The notes beneath the pieces are model-generated. The model did no database searches. It saw only the letters and a list, made by a program, of their open reading frames with translations, and was not told where the DNA came from. A program made the position numbers and the translations under genes. From Streptomyces jeddahensis (GTDB lineage: Bacteria > Actinomycetota > Actinomycetes > Streptomycetales > Streptomycetaceae), in contig NZ_LOHS01000200.1 of NCBI RefSeq assembly GCF_001642995.1, forward strand, positions 62,001 through 126,000: DNA of 64,000 bases. The letters run 5' to 3'. Each line of letters begins with the position of its first letter. Position 1 is the first letter of the stretch. Positions 33,193-42,251 of this stretch are shown piece after piece.

Positions 33193-33633
33193 GCGCTCCG
33201 CTGGACGTGCCGCGATGTGCCGTCGATCGTCTGCGGCGCCGTCGTGGCTGGTCGCGCCCGCGCGGCGGAGCCGCATATCGATACAGCCCCGCGCCCCTTT
33301 GGGGCGCTGCCAAACGGCAGCCGACTTCGCCCGACCTGCTTAGCCCACGCGCCTTCCGAGGCGCACAGGATCCTCGCCCCGCGGCACCCCCCACGCAATC
33401 CGGGCCGCGGGGCGAGGTGTGCGCCGCCCGCCGTCGGCGCCCTGCCGGCCGGTCCGGTCGGCGACCGGCCGCCGTGGCCGGACACGTGGACCGGCGACCG
33501 GCCGAGGTGCCGGGCGGGCAGCGCGGGCACGATGTCGCCCCGCGGAGCGTTGTCAGTGCGGCGGTCTACATTCGGTCTCAGTCCGTCGAAGAAGCCGGAC
33601 GATGCCGACAGGCAGGGCTGGAGGGGGAAGCTC
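33193..33633. repeat. 441-bp noncoding gap with two strong hairpins
   Basis: The first half (33241-33307) carries a segment of a sequence I recall as recurrent at gene ends in Streptomyces (GCGGCGGAGCCGCATATCG, then CAGCCCCGC), closing in the hairpin GCGCCCC-TTT-GGGGCGC (33291-33307), probably the RNase terminator. The second half holds a perfect 14-bp inverted repeat, CCTCGCCCCGCGGC (33372-33385) with 33404-33417, loop 18. No gene is seen here. Confidence 0.6.
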
Positions 33634-34836
33634 ATGGCAGGTCCGATCGATCTGAGCGAGTACGGCGAGGCGTTCACGGCCGACCCGCATGTGGTGTACG
33701 CGGAGCTGCGGGAGCGGGGGCCCGTGCACCGGGTGCGGCTGGGGCCGCCGTCGCCCGCGGAGGGCCAGGAGGTGTGGCTCGTCGTCGGGTACGAGGAGGC
33801 GCGCGCCGCCCTTGCCGATCCGCGCCTGGCGAAGGACATGAGCAAGCTGGGATACGTCGGGCTCGATGTGGAGCGCATCGGGCCCCACATGCTGATGTCG
33901 GATCCGCCTGAGCACAGCCGGTTGCGCCGACTGGTGGCCCGCGAGTTCACCGCGCGCCGGGTCGAGGCGCTGCGGCCGCGGGTCCAGCAGATCACCGATG
34001 AGCTGCTCGATCAGATGGTGCCGCTGGGCCATGCCGACCTCGTGGAGTCGCTGGCGTTCCCGCTGCCGATGACCGTCATCTGCGAGCTCCTCGGCGTGCC
34101 CGACATCGACCGGGCCGCGTTCCGCCGTATGTCGAACGAGGTGGTGGCGCCCACCAGCGGCGAGGCTGAATACGCGGCGATCGTGGAGCTCGCCGCGTAT
34201 CTGGACGATCTGATCGAGGACAAGCGTTGTACCGCGCCAGGCGACGACCTGCTGAGCGCGCTCCTCCGCACTACCGCGGAGGACGGCGACCGGCTGTCCC
34301 GCGAAGAGCTGCGCGGCATGGGCTATCTCCTGCTGGTCGCGGGCCACGAGACGACGGTCAACCTGATTGCGAACGGCGTGCATGCCCTCCTCACCCACCC
34401 GGGTCAACTAGCTGCCCTGCGCGCGGACATGGGCCTCCTGGACGGCGCCGTGGAGGAGATGCTGCGCTACGAGGGGCCGGTGGAGAACGCGACGTTCCGG
34501 TTCGCGGCCGAGCCCCTCGACATCGGGGGTACGTTCATCGCGCAGGGTGAAGCGGTTCTGGTCGGCCTCGCCTCCGCCGACCGTGACGGGGAGAAGTTCC
34601 CCGAGCCCGATCGGTTCGACATCCGCCGGGCCGCCGGGGGACACCTGGCCTTCGGCCACGGCATCCACTACTGCCTGGGCGCCCCACTCGCCCGTATCGA
34701 GGCCCGTGTCGCGCTGCGCTCGCTGCTGGACCGCTGCCCGGACCTGGCCCTGGACGCGGACCGCGACGGGCCGCCCGGCCCCTGGATACCGGGCATGCTG
34801 ATCCGGGGCATGCGCAGGCTTCCGGTGCGCTGGTAG
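33634..34836 (+). CDS. Cytochrome P450
   Basis: A 400-residue soluble actinobacterial P450. The I-helix oxygen motif is LVAGHETTVNLIANG, the K-helix ExxR region begins VEEMLRYEGPVENATFRFA, and the haem loop is AFGHGIHYCLGAPLARIEAR with its axial Cys. The C-helix and N-terminal region (RVRLGPPSP, MLMSDPPEHSRLRRLV) fit the CYP107/CYP105-like majority of Streptomyces P450s. The ATG at 33634 has GAGGGGGAAG upstream. No ferredoxin or reductase gene is adjacent, so redox partners and substrate are unknown. Confidence 0.94.
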   Translation: MAGPIDLSEYGEAFTADPHVVYAELRERGPVHRVRLGPPSPAEGQEVWLVVGYEEARAALADPRLAKDMSKLGYVGLDVERIGPHMLMSDPPEHSRLRRLVAREFTARRVEALRPRVQQITDELLDQMVPLGHADLVESLAFPLPMTVICELLGVPDIDRAAFRRMSNEVVAPTSGEAEYAAIVELAAYLDDLIEDKRCTAPGDDLLSALLRTTAEDGDRLSREELRGMGYLLLVAGHETTVNLIANGVHALLTHPGQLAALRADMGLLDGAVEEMLRYEGPVENATFRFAAEPLDIGGTFIAQGEAVLVGLASADRDGEKFPEPDRFDIRRAAGGHLAFGHGIHYCLGAPLARIEARVALRSLLDRCPDLALDADRDGPPGPWIPGMLIRGMRRLPVRW

Positions 34837-34842
34837 CACCGG
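34822..34842 (+). terminator. Hairpin over the P450 stop codon
   Basis: CCGGTGC / GCACCGG (7-bp stem, 7-base loop) has the TAG stop in its loop. It could terminate the P450 transcript. Confidence 0.5.
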
Positions 34843-34878
34843 CCGCACGGCATGCGCTGCCGACGGTCGTACGACCGG

Positions 34879-35112
34879 TCAGGCCCCGGCGGCCGCGGCT
34901 TGGCCACGCGAGGCGGCAGGCGTTCGGGTGACCGCGCAGGCCGCCTGGGGCGACCGCTCGGCCCCGTCTTCGCGGGGCGATCGCGCAGATGCGCTGTGTC
35001 CGCGTTCCAGGGCGGCCCTGCCACCGGATTCGCCCGAGCCGCGCTGGTTATGGCGGTACACGGACGCGAGGTCGGCGATCATTGTGGCGACCTCGCCCAG
35101 ATAGTCGGCCAT
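34879..35112 (-). CDS. Possible small hypothetical protein
   Basis: A 77-residue open frame between the P450 and the LLM oxidoreductase. The first 20 residues (ADYLGEVATMIADLASVYRHN) look helical and protein-like; the rest is Ala/Arg/Ser low complexity. No good ribosome site is visible, and I recognise no family. It may not be expressed. Confidence 0.28.
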   Translation of the reverse strand: MADYLGEVATMIADLASVYRHNQRGSGESGGRAALERGHSASARSPREDGAERSPQAACAVTRTPAASRGQAAAAGA

Positions 35113-35143
35113 GCCGGGGAGGAATGGCTTCCTCGGCCCCGGC

Positions 35144-36016
35144 CTAGCGTCCGAGGGCCTTCAGGACGGTCCCGAGCTGCTGTGCCGGCTCGGGCCCTAC
35201 CATCCGCAGTACGACCGTGCCTGCTCCGGCCGCTTCCAGTGCGCGGACTCGTTCGGCGGCCTCCTCAGCCCTGCCGGAGACGGTGAACACCTGCCGCGCC
35301 GGGCGGCCGAGCCAGGCGCCATGGCCCTCTGTATGAGGCTGTAGCGCCTGCGCCACCTGATCGGCGTCGTCGCCCACGCAGCAGAAGGCGAGCACCGTCA
35401 GAGTGTGGTCGGCAGAGGCTCCGCCCTTCCTGGTCAATGCCCGAGCATTCTCCAGATCTTGCGGCCCATGGCCCTCGGCGATCAGCGTGCCGTCCGCGAC
35501 TCGCCCGGACAGCTCCAGGGAGCGGGGCCGCACTACGCCGGCGACGACCGGCGGCGGCTCGGCGGGGGGATGCACCAACTGGATGCCGTCCAGTCGCACT
35601 TCCCGGCCCTCCAGCTCGACCCGCTCCCCGCGCAGCAGCGCCCGCACGGCAGTGATGGTCTCTTGCAGGAGGGCGAGCGGCGACCGTGGCGCAACGCCAA
35701 CCGAGGCCATCCACTCCGGCACCCCATGGCCGATTCCGGCCACCAGCCGCCGCGGGAACACCCGCGCCAGCGTCGCCAGCTCCATCGCGAGCAAGGCCGG
35801 ACTGCGCAACGGAGCGGGCGCGATGCCGATGCCTACCCGCAGGAACTCCGTCGCTCCCAGCGCCACGGACGCGGCCGATACGCCCCCGTTCCATCCGAGG
35901 TCCTCGACCACCCAGAGATCGTCCACTCCGAGCGCCTCGACCTCCCGTGCGAACTTGGGCAGCCCTTCCGGTGCCCAGTCACGGTCGTACATCACGCCGA
36001 TCCGAAACGTCGTCAT
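35144..36016 (-). CDS. LLM class flavin-dependent oxidoreductase
   Basis: A 290-residue luciferase-like monooxygenase family protein that would use FMN or F420. The N-terminal strand is MTTFRIGVMYDRDWAPEGLPKF. The barrel core has VDDLWVVEDLGWNGGVSAASVALGAT, LRVGIGIAPAPLRSPALLAMELATL, and RLVAGIGHGVPEWMASVG. The C-terminal part, with TLTVLAFCCVGDDADQVAQAL, resembles F420-dependent members. ATG 36016 is taken over the in-frame upstream Met three codons earlier. Substrate unknown. Confidence 0.87.
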   Translation of the reverse strand: MTTFRIGVMYDRDWAPEGLPKFAREVEALGVDDLWVVEDLGWNGGVSAASVALGATEFLRVGIGIAPAPLRSPALLAMELATLARVFPRRLVAGIGHGVPEWMASVGVAPRSPLALLQETITAVRALLRGERVELEGREVRLDGIQLVHPPAEPPPVVAGVVRPRSLELSGRVADGTLIAEGHGPQDLENARALTRKGGASADHTLTVLAFCCVGDDADQVAQALQPHTEGHGAWLGRPARQVFTVSGRAEEAAERVRALEAAGAGTVVLRMVGPEPAQQLGTVLKALGR

Positions 36017-36134
36017 GGACCGCAATCTATGGTCGGTTCCAGTGAGTGATCAATGCTTCAGGCAAGGTCGAGGGCGTCAGCACCCAGTGGTTCGCGATGT
36101 CGCCTTCCTCAGCGGCGAGCGTACGCAGCGACTG

Positions 36135-36197
36135 GACCGCGCGGACGGCCAGTCGGTCATGTCTCCCGCCTGGGGCGACCGCGCGGACGGCCGGTCG
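36135..36197. repeat. 21-bp direct repeat
   Basis: GACCGCGCGGACGGCCAGTCG (36135-36155) recurs with one mismatch at 36177-36197, a 42-base period, in the gap between the LLM and Gfo/Idh genes. Confidence 0.75.
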
Positions 36198-36221
36198 ACC
36201 CCGGTCTCCCGGGGCGAGTAC

Positions 36222-37232
36222 TCAGCCGCCCATCCCTGGAATTTCCGCCAGCCGCACCAACCGCCGCTCCCGGCGCGACAGTTCGCAGGCCTCCGCTATG
36301 CGGAGCGCCTGCAGGGCCTCGCGGCCGTCGCAGGGGTTGGGGCGTTCGCCGAGCACCACGTCCACGAAGGCCGCGAGCTCGGCCTCGTACGCGGGGGCGA
36401 AGCGTTCCAGGAAACCGGTCCACGGTTTGTCGGCGGCCGGGGGCCCCATGGGTTCCGTGGAGGCGATCGGTGTGCGGTCGTCGAGGCCGACGGCGATCTG
36501 GTCGAGCTCTCCGGCGAGCTCCATGCGCACGTCGTATCCAGCGCCGTTGCAGCGTGTGGCCGTGGCCGTGGCGAGCGTGCCGTCGTCCAGCGTGAGCACC
36601 GCGGCGGCCGTGTCCACGTCGCCCCACTCGCGGAACACGGCCGGCCCCGCGTCGGACCCGGCCGCGTACACCTCGGTGACCTCATGGCCCGTCACCCAGC
36701 GCAGGATGTCGAAGTCGTGGACGAGGCAGTCCCGGTAGAGGCCGCCCGACAGCGGCACGTACTCGGGCGGAGGCGGGGCCGGGTCGGAGGTGATCGCGCG
36801 GACGGTGTGCAGCCGTCCGAGGCGCCCGCCGCGGACGGCTTCGCGCGCGGCCGTGTACCCGGCGTCGAAGCGCCGCTGAAAGCCGAGTTGGAGCGCCGTA
36901 CCGGCTGCGTCCACCTCGGCGAGCGCGGCCAGCGTCCCGGCGAGATCCAGCGCGATGGGCTTCTCGCAGAACACCGGCAGCCCGGCGCGCGCCGCCCGGC
37001 CGATCAGCTCGGCGTGCGCCGAGGTCGCCGCGGTGATCACCACCGCGTCGACCCCCCAGGTGAAGACCTCGTCGACGCCCGGTGCCGCCGTCGCGCCGAG
37101 CCGGTCCGCGAGTCCGGTCGCCCGCTGCCGGTCGGCGTCGGTGATGACCAGCGAGCCCACCTCGCGGTGCCGGCTGAGCGAGGCCGCGTGAAAGGCGCCG
37201 ATGCGGCCCGCCCCGATGAGTCCGATGCGCAT
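36222..37232 (-). CDS. Gfo/Idh/MocA-family oxidoreductase (inositol dehydrogenase-like)
   Basis: A 336-residue NAD(P)-dependent sugar or polyol dehydrogenase. The Rossmann loop is LIGAGRIGAFHA, the catalytic Lys block VFCEKPIALD, and the substrate block YRDCLVHDFDILRWVTGHE with the His/Asp pair is close to inositol 2-dehydrogenases. Upstream lie two copies of a TGTCCGGAYA-like box (37274-37302), also present before the GntR gene and the CUT2 transporter. It probably oxidises the imported sugar or polyol; the exact substrate is inferred only. Confidence 0.9.
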   Translation of the reverse strand: MRIGLIGAGRIGAFHAASLSRHREVGSLVITDADRQRATGLADRLGATAAPGVDEVFTWGVDAVVITAATSAHAELIGRAARAGLPVFCEKPIALDLAGTLAALAEVDAAGTALQLGFQRRFDAGYTAAREAVRGGRLGRLHTVRAITSDPAPPPPEYVPLSGGLYRDCLVHDFDILRWVTGHEVTEVYAAGSDAGPAVFREWGDVDTAAAVLTLDDGTLATATATRCNGAGYDVRMELAGELDQIAVGLDDRTPIASTEPMGPPAADKPWTGFLERFAPAYEAELAAFVDVVLGERPNPCDGREALQALRIAEACELSRRERRLVRLAEIPGMGG

Positions 37233-37273
37233 GACCCAAACGTGGCGTCCGGGTCCTGGACTGTCAATATTTG

Positions 37274-37302
37274 TCCGGATAAATGCGCGGCATTCATCCG
37301 GA
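37274..37302 (-). promoter_or_regulatory. Extended dyad, candidate GntR operator before the Gfo/Idh gene
   Basis: TCCGGAT-N-AATG-CGCGG-CATT-N-ATCCGGA forms an inverted repeat. Its halves match the half-site of the palindrome GTTGTCCGGACAAC at 44154-44167, the likely site of the GntR-family regulator. Confidence 0.6.
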
Positions 37303-37378
37303 TATGCGGCCGCAGTCCGATCACATGCCGTGCAACGCCGGGTGCGCCTGCGTCACAGGAGGCAGAAGGAACACATCA

Positions 37379-37411
37379 ATCACTCTGGTCACAGCCCTGA
37401 TCACTCTGGTC
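37379..37411 (+). repeat. 12-bp direct repeat, period 21
   Basis: ATCACTCTGGTC occurs at 37379-37390 and 37400-37411 in the 264-bp gap before the GH5 gene's end. Nothing else gene-like is seen in that gap. Confidence 0.65.
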
Positions 37412-37496
37412 CCGTCGTCACCTACGTGCTGCGGTCGCGATCTTCTCGATCCACCGGCCAGGCGCGTCGCGCCACCTCACGCTGCGCCTCGCCGCC

Positions 37497-39428
37497 TCAC
37501 TCCGCATCGAGCCGCAGCACCACCACGCCATACGGCGCCAGCACCACGGACTCGAGCGGCTCGCCGTCCAGCGGTGCCAGCCGGTGTCCCGGCGCCACGA
37601 CCGGCTTCACGGGGAGCTCCGTGGGGCACTGGCTGACCAGCCACACCCACCGGTGGCCGTCCTCGTGCTCCAGGAGGTCCACCGCGACCCGCGGATCGTC
37701 CACGGTCACCGGACGCCGCACGCCCGCCCGGGCAGCGAGCGCGTCATAGAGGCTGCTCGTCGCCTCCGGGTTCACGCGGGGCGTCACGGCCGCCATGTGT
37801 TCGACCGGGTACGTGCACAGCACCACGCTGCCCGTGCCGACCCGGCGCTCCAGCAGTGCCGGGCGTCCGTGCGCGTCCGTGGCGACGACCTCGGCCCCGT
37901 CCGGCTCCACCGGCAGGAAGCAGCGGCTGTTGGCCGTCCCGGCGGTGCGGAAGGTCAGCCGTGCGCCTTCCTGCAGGCTTCCGAACGGCCGCCCGAAGGT
38001 GAACACCGTCTCGTCGTCCTCGATGGGGTTCACCAGTCCGTAGGTCAACTGGTGCCGTACGCCGAAAAGTTCGTTGAGGTGCGCGTACCACGGCCCGCGC
38101 TGCTCCTCGTGCGCCCCCGGCGAGTACGAGACGTAGACCGTGGCCCCGCCGCGGGCGAGCTCCTCCAGCCGGTACCAACTGGGGGACAGCAACTGCTTCG
38201 TGGAGGGCACGAGGTAGAGCCGGTGGCCGTCCGGCAGACCGTCGCTCTCCCTCACGACCGTCGCCGGTGCGTCCGCGAGACGTGCGGCGATCCAGGCCTG
38301 GCGGGCGGTCTCCTGGACGTACGAACGGTCCTCGGCGCGCGTGAACGGGTAGAGCGTGTCCAGGTACGAGGAGACCACGAGCGCCGTGTCCGTGTCCGCT
38401 CGGTGGCACCGGGCGAAGTCCACCTGCTCCAGGACCCTCGCGAAGTCCCGGACCTCACGCAGCTGCGGCTTGGGCCGTCCCTCGTTGTCCGTCAGCCCGA
38501 AGTGCATCTCGAACGCGTGGTGCCGGTAGGGCGGCTGCTCGCGCAGGTTGTCGTAGTCGGTGTTGTTCCAGGCGATCCAGCCGGTGGCACCGGCCAGCAG
38601 GCTGTTGTGCAGGGCCTGCCGGTAGTACGAGGCGGCGTTCTCGTCCGAGGCGAAGGCGGAGGTCAGGCCGAACTCCTCCAGGACGACGGGGCGGTCGAAG
38701 GTTCCGGTCAGCTCGCACACCCAGGCGGCCGCGTAGTGCTGCCGCACCGGGTCGTCCTCCATGCGGTAGACGTGCGGGCCGAGCCAGTCGCACAGCTCGG
38801 CCGTGTCCCGCACCCGGAAGCCGTTGTCGTGCCCGGAGTTCTCCAGGCCCCAGGCGCCGTCGCCGAGTGACACCGGCTGTGTCCCGCCCCCTGCCCGTAC
38901 GGCGTCCACCACCAGCTGGGCCCACGAGGCGACCGCTTCCCGGTCGGCCCCCTCGGCGCCGTAGATCGGCATCTCGTTGGAGATCAGCCAGCCCGCGACC
39001 GCCGGATGGTCCTTGAAGCGGCGCGTCATCTCGCGGGCGAACCATGCCTGGCGGGCCACCAGCCACACGTCCGTGTACAGGTCGCGGCCGCCGCGCCACG
39101 CCGGGTCCCAGTTCTCGCCGGACATGTGGCCGACGATGAAGGTGGGCACGGTGGTCATGCCGAGGGCGCGGTGCCGGTCGAGGAAGTCGGCGTAGTGCGC
39201 GCACAGCTCCTCGTCGACGCGGTCGGGTTCGGGCATGAAGTCCGGCCAGTAGAAGAACGACCGGGTCATGTTCATCCCGTGGTCGCGCAGCACGCGCAAC
39301 TCCTCGGCGACGACCTCGCCGTCGTACGAGCGCCACATGAGCGGGCCGCCGGTGCGCGACCAGAAATTGGCGCCCAGCCAGTGGACGGGGCTGTCGGACA
39401 CGGAAATCCGGGCAGCAGGACGCGGCAT
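37497..39428 (-). CDS. Cytoplasmic GH5-type glycoside hydrolase
   Basis: A 643-residue glycosidase with a GH5/clan A TIM barrel in the first 330 residues. The acid/base Glu is in GWLISNEMPIYG, and the nucleophile Glu is in VVLEEFGLTSAF. Aromatic residues of WGLENSGHDNG and HVYRMEDDP line the site. The C-terminal half resembles a class I glutamine amidotransferase-like or trimerisation domain plus a beta-sandwich, as in some intracellular beta-glycosidases. There is no signal peptide, so it acts on imported oligosaccharides. Three LacI-type boxes precede it. A mannoside or similar substrate is possible but not shown. Confidence 0.85.
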   Translation of the reverse strand: MPRPAARISVSDSPVHWLGANFWSRTGGPLMWRSYDGEVVAEELRVLRDHGMNMTRSFFYWPDFMPEPDRVDEELCAHYADFLDRHRALGMTTVPTFIVGHMSGENWDPAWRGGRDLYTDVWLVARQAWFAREMTRRFKDHPAVAGWLISNEMPIYGAEGADREAVASWAQLVVDAVRAGGGTQPVSLGDGAWGLENSGHDNGFRVRDTAELCDWLGPHVYRMEDDPVRQHYAAAWVCELTGTFDRPVVLEEFGLTSAFASDENAASYYRQALHNSLLAGATGWIAWNNTDYDNLREQPPYRHHAFEMHFGLTDNEGRPKPQLREVRDFARVLEQVDFARCHRADTDTALVVSSYLDTLYPFTRAEDRSYVQETARQAWIAARLADAPATVVRESDGLPDGHRLYLVPSTKQLLSPSWYRLEELARGGATVYVSYSPGAHEEQRGPWYAHLNELFGVRHQLTYGLVNPIEDDETVFTFGRPFGSLQEGARLTFRTAGTANSRCFLPVEPDGAEVVATDAHGRPALLERRVGTGSVVLCTYPVEHMAAVTPRVNPEATSSLYDALAARAGVRRPVTVDDPRVAVDLLEHEDGHRWVWLVSQCPTELPVKPVVAPGHRLAPLDGEPLESVVLAPYGVVVLRLDAE

Positions 39429-39510
39429 CGGCGAACTCCCCTGAGGAAACGGGTGAAGGTGGGTGCGGCCCGTTGCGGACGGGCGTGCCGCGCTGTTTCG
39501 ACAGTGAAGC

Positions 39511-39573
39511 GCTGTACCGGTTTAGCGTCAAGGGTTCTCGCAGCGTCTAAAGCGGTCGTCTAAATCGGTTTAC
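39511..39573 (-). promoter_or_regulatory. Cluster of three LacI-type operators before the GH5 gene
   Basis: GCTGTACCGGTTTAGC (39511-39526), CTAAAGCGGTCG (39547-39558) and CTAAATCGGTTTAC (39560-39573) are degenerate copies of CTGAACCGGTTCAG at 40655-40668. The last overlaps the LacI gene's end. Confidence 0.65.
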
Positions 39574-40589
39574 TGCACGGTCCTCGGTGCACCGACGCTG
39601 CCGCGCACCGTGAGCGTCGGCGCCGTGTCCTGTACGTCCCCCAGGCCCAGCCCGCCCGCGGCTTCCCGCAACCGGCGTGCCGCTCGCGCCCCGTACGCCG
39701 CTATGTCCCTGCTCAGCGCGGTGAGCGACGGATGCACGAGCTCGCACAGCGCAGAGTCGTCCCACGCCACCACCGACACGTCCGCCGGCACCCGCAGGCC
39801 GAGCGCCTGCGCGGCCGTCAGCCCGGAGACGGCCATCACGTCGTTGTCGTACACGATCGCCGTCGGCGGCTCCGGGTCCGCCAGCAGGGCGCGGGTCGCC
39901 GCCGCACCCTGCTCGCCGCTGTAGTCGGCCTCCATGATCCGGCTCGTGACCCTCAACTCCCGTGCGAACGCCTCGAAGGCGGCCGTACGGATCACGGTGT
40001 GGCGCAGGCGCCGGGGGCCGCCGACCCGGGCAATCCGCCGGTGTCCGAGCCCAGCAAGATGCTCAAGCACTGTCCGGACGGCCGCCGCGTCGTCGCTCCA
40101 CACGGCGGGCAGCCGGCCCGTGCCGACGGGTGCCCCGATGACCACCGCGGGCATCCCCAACTCCTCGAGTACCGGCACGCGCGCGTCGTCGGCCTGCAGG
40201 TCCACCAGGAAGACGCCGTCGACGCGGCGCTGGGCCCACCACGACCGGTAGAGAGCGATCTCCGCGGCCTGGTCCTCGGCCATGGTCAGGACCAGGGGGG
40301 TGGCGTCGCGGATCAACTCCCCCTGGATGCCGGAGATCAGCTGCATGAAGAACGGCTCGATGCCGAGAGTCCGCGCCGGGCGGTCGATGACCAGCCCGAA
40401 TGCGCCCGCCTTGCCGTCCGAGAGGGCTCTCGCCGCGCTGTTGGGCTGCCAGCCGAGCTCCTCGGCGATCGCGAGGATGCGGCGCCGCGTCGGCTCGGAG
40501 ACGCCCGGCCGGTTGTTCAGGGCGAAGGAGACCGCGGCCTTGGTGACGCCGGCGCGCCGGGCGATGTCCGCCATGGTGGGTCTTTTCAC
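39570..40589 (-). CDS. LacI-family transcriptional regulator
   Basis: A 339-residue LacI/GalR repressor. The N-terminal HTH is TMADIARRAGVTKAAVSFALNNRPGVS with hinge helix PNSAARALSDGKA. The periplasmic-binding-like domain has GVFLVDLQADDARVPVLEELGMPAVVIG and AIVYDNDVMAVSGL. The GTG start at 40589 has GAGGCAG upstream. It is divergent from the CUT1 transporter operon and upstream of the GH5 gene. Palindromes of the CTGAACCGGTTCAG type flank it on both sides, so it probably represses both. Confidence 0.93.
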   Translation of the reverse strand: MKRPTMADIARRAGVTKAAVSFALNNRPGVSEPTRRRILAIAEELGWQPNSAARALSDGKAGAFGLVIDRPARTLGIEPFFMQLISGIQGELIRDATPLVLTMAEDQAAEIALYRSWWAQRRVDGVFLVDLQADDARVPVLEELGMPAVVIGAPVGTGRLPAVWSDDAAAVRTVLEHLAGLGHRRIARVGGPRRLRHTVIRTAAFEAFARELRVTSRIMEADYSGEQGAAATRALLADPEPPTAIVYDNDVMAVSGLTAAQALGLRVPADVSVVAWDDSALCELVHPSLTALSRDIAAYGARAARRLREAAGGLGLGDVQDTAPTLTVRGSVGAPRTVQ

Positions 40590-40654
40590 GTGCTGCCTCG
40601 CAATGCGATGGGGGCGTCGGTTGCCCTGGACCTGGGGGGTTCGACGATATTCGA

Positions 40655-40668
40655 CTGAACCGGTTCAG
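40655..40668. promoter_or_regulatory. LacI-type operator, perfect 14-bp palindrome
   Basis: CTGAACCGGTTCAG lies 66 bases upstream of the LacI gene start in the 273-bp divergent gap to the CUT1 operon. It is the clearest copy of the site. Confidence 0.75.
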
Positions 40669-40862
40669 CGAACATTCCTCACGGGATTCCGTAATCACGC
40701 TCGAGCGTCCAACACCGAATCGTGCAACGGCATTGACACCTCATTTTGCACACCCTTAATTTCACGGGCACCGGCAGTGTGCGGACCGCTGCCGTGCCGT
40801 CACCCGTGCCTCCCCCGGTGCCTTGAGAGTCCGGGAGGTGCCCCGCCGAGCGAAGGGCCGCC

Positions 40863-42239
40863 ATGACCACCGCCAGGAACAGGTTCGCCGCAGCCGGAAG
40901 CCACCGCACCACGAGAAGGCTCGTCGGTGCCAGGTCGGGACTGACCGCAGTCCTGCTCGCCGCCGCGCTCATGGCCGCGGGGTGCACCGGGGGCGGGGCG
41001 TCGTCGAAGGGGGAGGAGGCCGAGGCGCCCGACGACCCGAAGAAGGTCTCCGGGACCATCAAGGTCCTCACGCACCGCACGGACCTGGTGCAGGACGGCA
41101 CGATGAAGGAGTACGCCGCCGAGTTCAACAAGACCTATCCGAACGTCAAGGTCGAGTTCGAGGCCCTCACGGACTATGAGGGCGAGGTCAAGATCCGCAT
41201 GAATACGGACAACTACGGCGACGTGCTGATGATCCCGGCCGCGATCAAGAAGAACGACTACCCGAAGTTCTTCGCCTCGCTGGGCAGTCAGGCCGAGCGC
41301 AGCAAGAAGTACCGCTTCACGGACTTCACCACCGTCGGCGGCAAGGTCTACGGGCAGAGCCCGATCGGTGTGACCCCTGGGTTCATCTACAACAAGAGGG
41401 TCTGGCAGGAGGCCGGAGTCACCGACTGGCCCACCACTCCGGCCGAGTTCATCGCCGACCTCAAAGCCATCAAGTCCAAGACGGACGCCATCCCGTACTA
41501 CACCAACTTCAAGGACATGTGGCCGCTGAGCCAGTGGACCGGCGCGATCGGGTCGGTCAGCTGCGATGTCCAGGCCAACGACAAGCTTGCCGCATCGGAT
41601 CCGTGGGCGAAGGGCGGCGAACTCCGGACGATCGACACGCTGCTGTACGACATCGTGCACCACGGCCTCGTGGAGAAGGACCCGACCACCACCAACTGGG
41701 AGGGCTCGAAGCCCAAGTTGGCCAAGGGCGAGATCGCCACGATGTGGCTGGGCTCCTGGGCGATCACGCAGATGCAGGCCGCCGCCGAGGAAGCCGGCAC
41801 CGATCCGGACGACGTCGGATTCATGCCCTTCCCCGCCCAGAAGGACGGCGTGTTCTGCCCCTTGGTCGCGCCCGACTACAACCAGGCCGTCAGCATCCAC
41901 TCCCAGCACAAGCAGGCGGCCCGCGCCTGGATCGACTGGTTCACCGACAAGTCCGGGTACGCCGAGGACAATCTGACTCTCTCGCCGGTCAAGGGCGCTC
42001 CGCTGCCCGACGTGCTGAAGCCCTACGAGGACGCGGGTGTCAAGTTCATCGAGCTCGACCAGACCAACACCGCTCTGGTCAATGAAATCGACAACGCCTC
42101 GGAGATCGGCCTGAACAAGCCCGACTACCGCCAGGACCTCGTGGACCTCGCCCGCGGCGCGCGTAAGGGCAGCCTGGAGGACTACTTCGCGGACCTGTCG
42201 AAGCGCTGGACGGACGCCGCGAAGACGGCGGGCTCCTGA
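40863..42239 (+). CDS. CUT1 sugar ABC transporter substrate-binding lipoprotein
   Basis: A 458-residue extracellular solute-binding protein of family 1. The N-terminal signal ends in the lipobox LMAAGC (Cys about 41), so it is a lipoprotein. The mature domain has SGTIKVLTHRTDLVQDG, ALTDYEGEVKIRMNTDNYGDVLMIP and CPLVAPDYNQAVSIHSQHKQA. It is the first gene of an operon with two permeases and no ATPase; MsiK encoded elsewhere usually powers such systems. The cargo is unknown, but the GH5 partner suggests an oligosaccharide. Confidence 0.94.
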   Translation: MTTARNRFAAAGSHRTTRRLVGARSGLTAVLLAAALMAAGCTGGGASSKGEEAEAPDDPKKVSGTIKVLTHRTDLVQDGTMKEYAAEFNKTYPNVKVEFEALTDYEGEVKIRMNTDNYGDVLMIPAAIKKNDYPKFFASLGSQAERSKKYRFTDFTTVGGKVYGQSPIGVTPGFIYNKRVWQEAGVTDWPTTPAEFIADLKAIKSKTDAIPYYTNFKDMWPLSQWTGAIGSVSCDVQANDKLAASDPWAKGGELRTIDTLLYDIVHHGLVEKDPTTTNWEGSKPKLAKGEIATMWLGSWAITQMQAAAEEAGTDPDDVGFMPFPAQKDGVFCPLVAPDYNQAVSIHSQHKQAARAWIDWFTDKSGYAEDNLTLSPVKGAPLPDVLKPYEDAGVKFIELDQTNTALVNEIDNASEIGLNKPDYRQDLVDLARGARKGSLEDYFADLSKRWTDAAKTAGS

Positions 42240-42251
42240 GGGGCGCCCGCG

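Noticed and set aside
35403..37400. Long plus-strand open frame (665 codons)
   Set aside because: It is antisense to the LLM oxidoreductase and Gfo/Idh genes, with no domain and a composition typical of high-GC antisense frames.
37233..37496. Short Cys-containing peptide frame upstream of the Gfo/Idh gene
   Set aside because: The Met-Pro-Cys-Asn-Ala-Gly-Cys stretch is interesting, but there is no ribosome site and the rest of the frame runs antisense into the GH5 gene.
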